A DNA stretch of 64,000 bases. Origin: Chionis minor. Lineage: Eukaryota > Chordata > Aves > Charadriiformes > Chionididae. Every line of letters begins with the position of its first letter. Within the stretch, counting starts at the first letter, position 1. The position numbers and the translations under genes were made by a program. Of this stretch, positions 62,736 through 64,000 are shown piece after piece. Where the stretch lies: NCBI GenBank assembly GCA_013398295.1, contig VZSF01007302.1, forward strand, positions 186,001 through 250,000. Reading direction: 5' to 3'. The notes under the pieces are model-generated. The model saw only the letters and a list, made by a program, of their open reading frames with translations, was not told where the DNA came from and made no database searches.

Positions 62736-64000
62736 CTGAAATGTGGAGAGAAAAATGTGGAGAAGGAACAATTACAAATTTAAAATAGAGTTTATCAAAA
62801 AACATCAGCAAATTTTGAGGTCCCATTTCAAAAAGAAAAAGGAATAAAACCGTCCTTAGAAGATGAGACAAAACTGCAACAAATTCTGCAGGCTTAAGGT
62901 CAAACTATGGAATTATAATTCTCATAAGTTTTGGGACGTTTTTATTGTTCTGCCTGTCAAAGCGTAATTTCTAATGCGTTTGCTTTATGTTATTGTATTC
63001 CTTCCCCATATAAGGCTGAAGCAAAGGTACCTCTAATTAAAGAATTAATTTAAAGAGTAATCAGAAATTAACTGAGTCTCAGTTTGATCTTCCAACAGTT
63101 TCTTTTGAGTTTTGCACAATCCATTAACCTCACTCAGGACTCAAAATAAAATTAAAAGCCCTTTCTCTTAGTCTTTCAACCTGTCCATTCCTTAATGTTT
63201 CCTTCTTCCTTTATTCCCAGTGAATAAAACTCTGCTTTCTTGCCATAAAAAGACTGCAATGCCAATTAAACTGAGAGGACTTGATCCAAATCTTTGTTTT
63301 TTTCGCAATTTGTTTTTTTGTTGGGATTTTTTTTTGCTATCTTTAAGGTTCTAGGACAGTCCACTAGAAGGAAAAAAAAAAAAAAGAAAAAAAGAGATAA
63401 ATGAGTCTATAACAGGAACATTGCAGTCAACAGAATGTAGGCAATCCCAAAGTAGCAACAAAATAAGAATTGGACCTATTCCCAGAAATCAATACAAGAT
63501 CTCATTCCTGTTGTAGAAAGTGGTCAGGGGATTTCAATTCAGGGGAAATGCAATAATATAATCTCAGGTTTAATTAGACCATTTTATAGGGGCACTGCTA
63601 AGGTTCAAATTGTGTTGTGCGAAAAGCACCGTGAAAACCAGTGCACTGGTTGAAGATGGGATAGGTCACCCTGGTTCTCTGCAAGCAATTTTGCTCTTTC
63701 TTGTTTCCCATCCCATTTCCTTCATTCTTGATGATGGAGAACCCCAGAGGAAGTAGAGTGTATCTGCCAAGTGGTCTGTTTTCCCTTGCCTGCTAAGTAA
63801 GAACAAGCAATCAGGGAAAGCAATACCTGAATTCAATCTGCTTCGGTTTATTTTTGGAGTTCCAGCTGCACAGGTCAACTGCTTCCCCCCATCCCAATAG
63901 AGAGAATGGAGGGAACAGTTTGGGTCACTAATACATCGAACTGCCACCACACACTCTGTACACACTTACAGTAAATCCCAAGGCACGTGTAATCCTAGTT
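62736..64000 (-). other. ADCYAP1R1: Intron upstream of the first visible exon (partial)
   Basis: Unique AT-rich sequence with T- and A-rich runs. I could not find a signal-peptide exon with an ATG and a donor site, so that exon and the promoter should lie to the right of the window. Confidence 0.75.
63370..63392. repeat. A-rich tract
   Basis: Long A runs with single G breaks, near T-rich runs at 63294-63335. Low-complexity intronic DNA. Confidence 0.85.

Noticed and set aside
63666..63965. Cysteine-containing minus-strand frame considered as the signal-peptide exon
   Set aside because: No hydrophobic leader after the ATG, and no donor site giving the phase needed by the exon at 62630-62735.

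Overview
This is vertebrate nuclear DNA, most likely from a bird. It is AT-rich, has no operons or dense coding, and carries several CR1 LINE retrotransposon fragments, many ending in the ATTCTATG-type 3' octamer repeats typical of bird CR1. Crocodilian or turtle DNA is not fully excluded.

The window is almost entirely one gene on the minus strand: ADCYAP1R1, the PACAP type 1 receptor (PAC1), a class B (secretin-family) G-protein-coupled receptor. Reading right to left, eleven exons with GT-AG splice sites can be placed: 62630-62735 and 34735-34842 (start of the ligand-binding ectodomain), two small cassette exons at 20841-20876 (36 bp) and 20169-20210 (42 bp), 18433-18536 (end of the ectodomain), 17807-17904 (TM1), 17222-17354 (ICL1, TM2, ECL1), 14929-15082 (TM3 to start of TM4), 11433-11493 (TM4), 6974-7043 (ECL2, start of TM5) and 4957-5048 (TM5 and ICL3). 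Reading phases match at every junction. The promoter, 5' UTR and signal-peptide exon should lie beyond base 64000. The TM6, TM7 and C-terminal exons should lie before base 1.

The two small exons are both phase 1-1 and a multiple of three long, so either can be skipped without breaking the frame. They match the place where mammalian PAC1 has the optional 21-residue ectodomain insert that alters ligand selectivity. Here the optional segment would be 26 residues, because the first cassette is 36 bp rather than 21 bp.

The remaining DNA is intronic. Introns of about 13.9 kb and 27.8 kb hold CR1 fragments in both orientations, simple repeats, a CpG-richer patch near 25.6-25.8 kb and a striking pair of near-adjacent perfect hairpins near 47.5-47.66 kb. 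I saw no RNA gene, CRISPR array, DNA transposon or second protein-coding gene that I could support.
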